64,000 bases of DNA, taken from positions 1,341,768 to 1,405,767 of the forward strand of contig NZ_SJPW01000002.1 in assembly GCF_007860125.1 (NCBI RefSeq), written 5' to 3'. A program made the position numbers and the translations under genes. This DNA is from Rubripirellula tenax. GTDB lineage: Bacteria; Planctomycetota; Planctomycetia; Pirellulales; Pirellulaceae. Every line of letters starts with the position of its first letter. The first letter of the stretch is position 1. Of the stretch, positions 63,839-64,000 are shown in pieces. Under the pieces are notes generated by a model. That model was not told the origin of the DNA. It ran no database searches and worked only from the letters and a program-made list of their open reading frames with translations.

Positions 63839-64000
63839 GGAACAAGCCAAGGACCGAGGTCAATGAAGATTCCAAACTGTTTATTGATAAATGGGGAAGG
63901 CCAGGTAAGATAGGTCCGCTATTCGCTTTTTTCGGACACACTTTGTCCCTCGCTGAATTACCCTGGGCCGGATAGTTGGTCCAGCCCCTAGGTCCGACAC

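Noticed and set aside
1-64000. tRNA, rRNA and riboswitch genes
   Set aside because: The gaps were read for cloverleaf and known aptamer patterns and none was convincing; a tRNAscan or Rfam search would settle it.

Overview
The window looks like chromosomal DNA of a Rhodopirellula-type planctomycete (Planctomycetota, Pirellulales). The evidence is two very large secreted proteins with the planctomycete N-terminal LEPR-XLL motif and C-terminal dockerin-like repeats, a DUF1800/DUF1501 pair, a DUF1559 protein with a zinc-ribbon N-terminus, an ECF sigma factor fused to a membrane and secretin-N-like region, a REP-associated transposase, a flhA-flhF-sigma flagellar cluster and an hpnCDE squalene cluster. 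The organism cannot be named from the sequence alone.

Layout. 1-450: 3' end of serA. 0.8-6.3 kb: a DUF2726 protein, then flhA, flhF, a small membrane protein and the flagellar sigma factor fliA, closed by a terminator. 6.4-15.1 kb: a reverse-strand rRNA-type methyltransferase, an AT-hook protein, a GT4 glycosyltransferase, a Ser/Thr kinase overlapping accA by one base, cvpA, a DUF457 membrane protein overlapping dtd tail to tail, and a DUF1559 protein. 15.3-23.3 kb: an outer-membrane-like protein, a 1338-aa hybrid histidine kinase and the ECF/STN fusion.

23.3-26.8 kb is the clearly accessory part. A RAYT (REP-associated tyrosine transposase) gene is bounded by inverted 30-bp repeats. It is followed by two direct 269-bp repeat copies 1,837 bp apart, which bracket a type II toxin-antitoxin pair and the C-terminal remnant of another transposase.

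26.8-44.1 kb returns to core functions: secreted DUF1501/DUF1800 proteins, argG, larB-nnrD, an uncharacterised basic/acidic protein, ispH, and divergently from it hpnC-hpnD-hpnE followed by a class II photolyase fused to an FAD oxidoreductase. Then come glyQS and a TPR lipoprotein. IspH supplies isoprenoid precursors and HpnCDE converts farnesyl diphosphate to squalene, so this block joins precursor supply to triterpenoid or carotenoid synthesis. 44.6-63.8 kb holds a 5417-aa mosaic surface protein and an 894-aa metalloprotease-like protein of the same LEPR-XLL/dockerin type.

Most worth a second look: the composite-like direct repeats around the toxin-antitoxin module, the RAYT whose stop codon lies inside its own flanking repeat, the photolyase-FAD oxidoreductase fusion in the squalene operon, the ECF-STN fusion, the accA-coupled kinase with HLD and DFT motifs, and an over-frequent CCCTGCCCT 9-mer. 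All functional calls rest on reading the sequence and recognising families; no database search was run.
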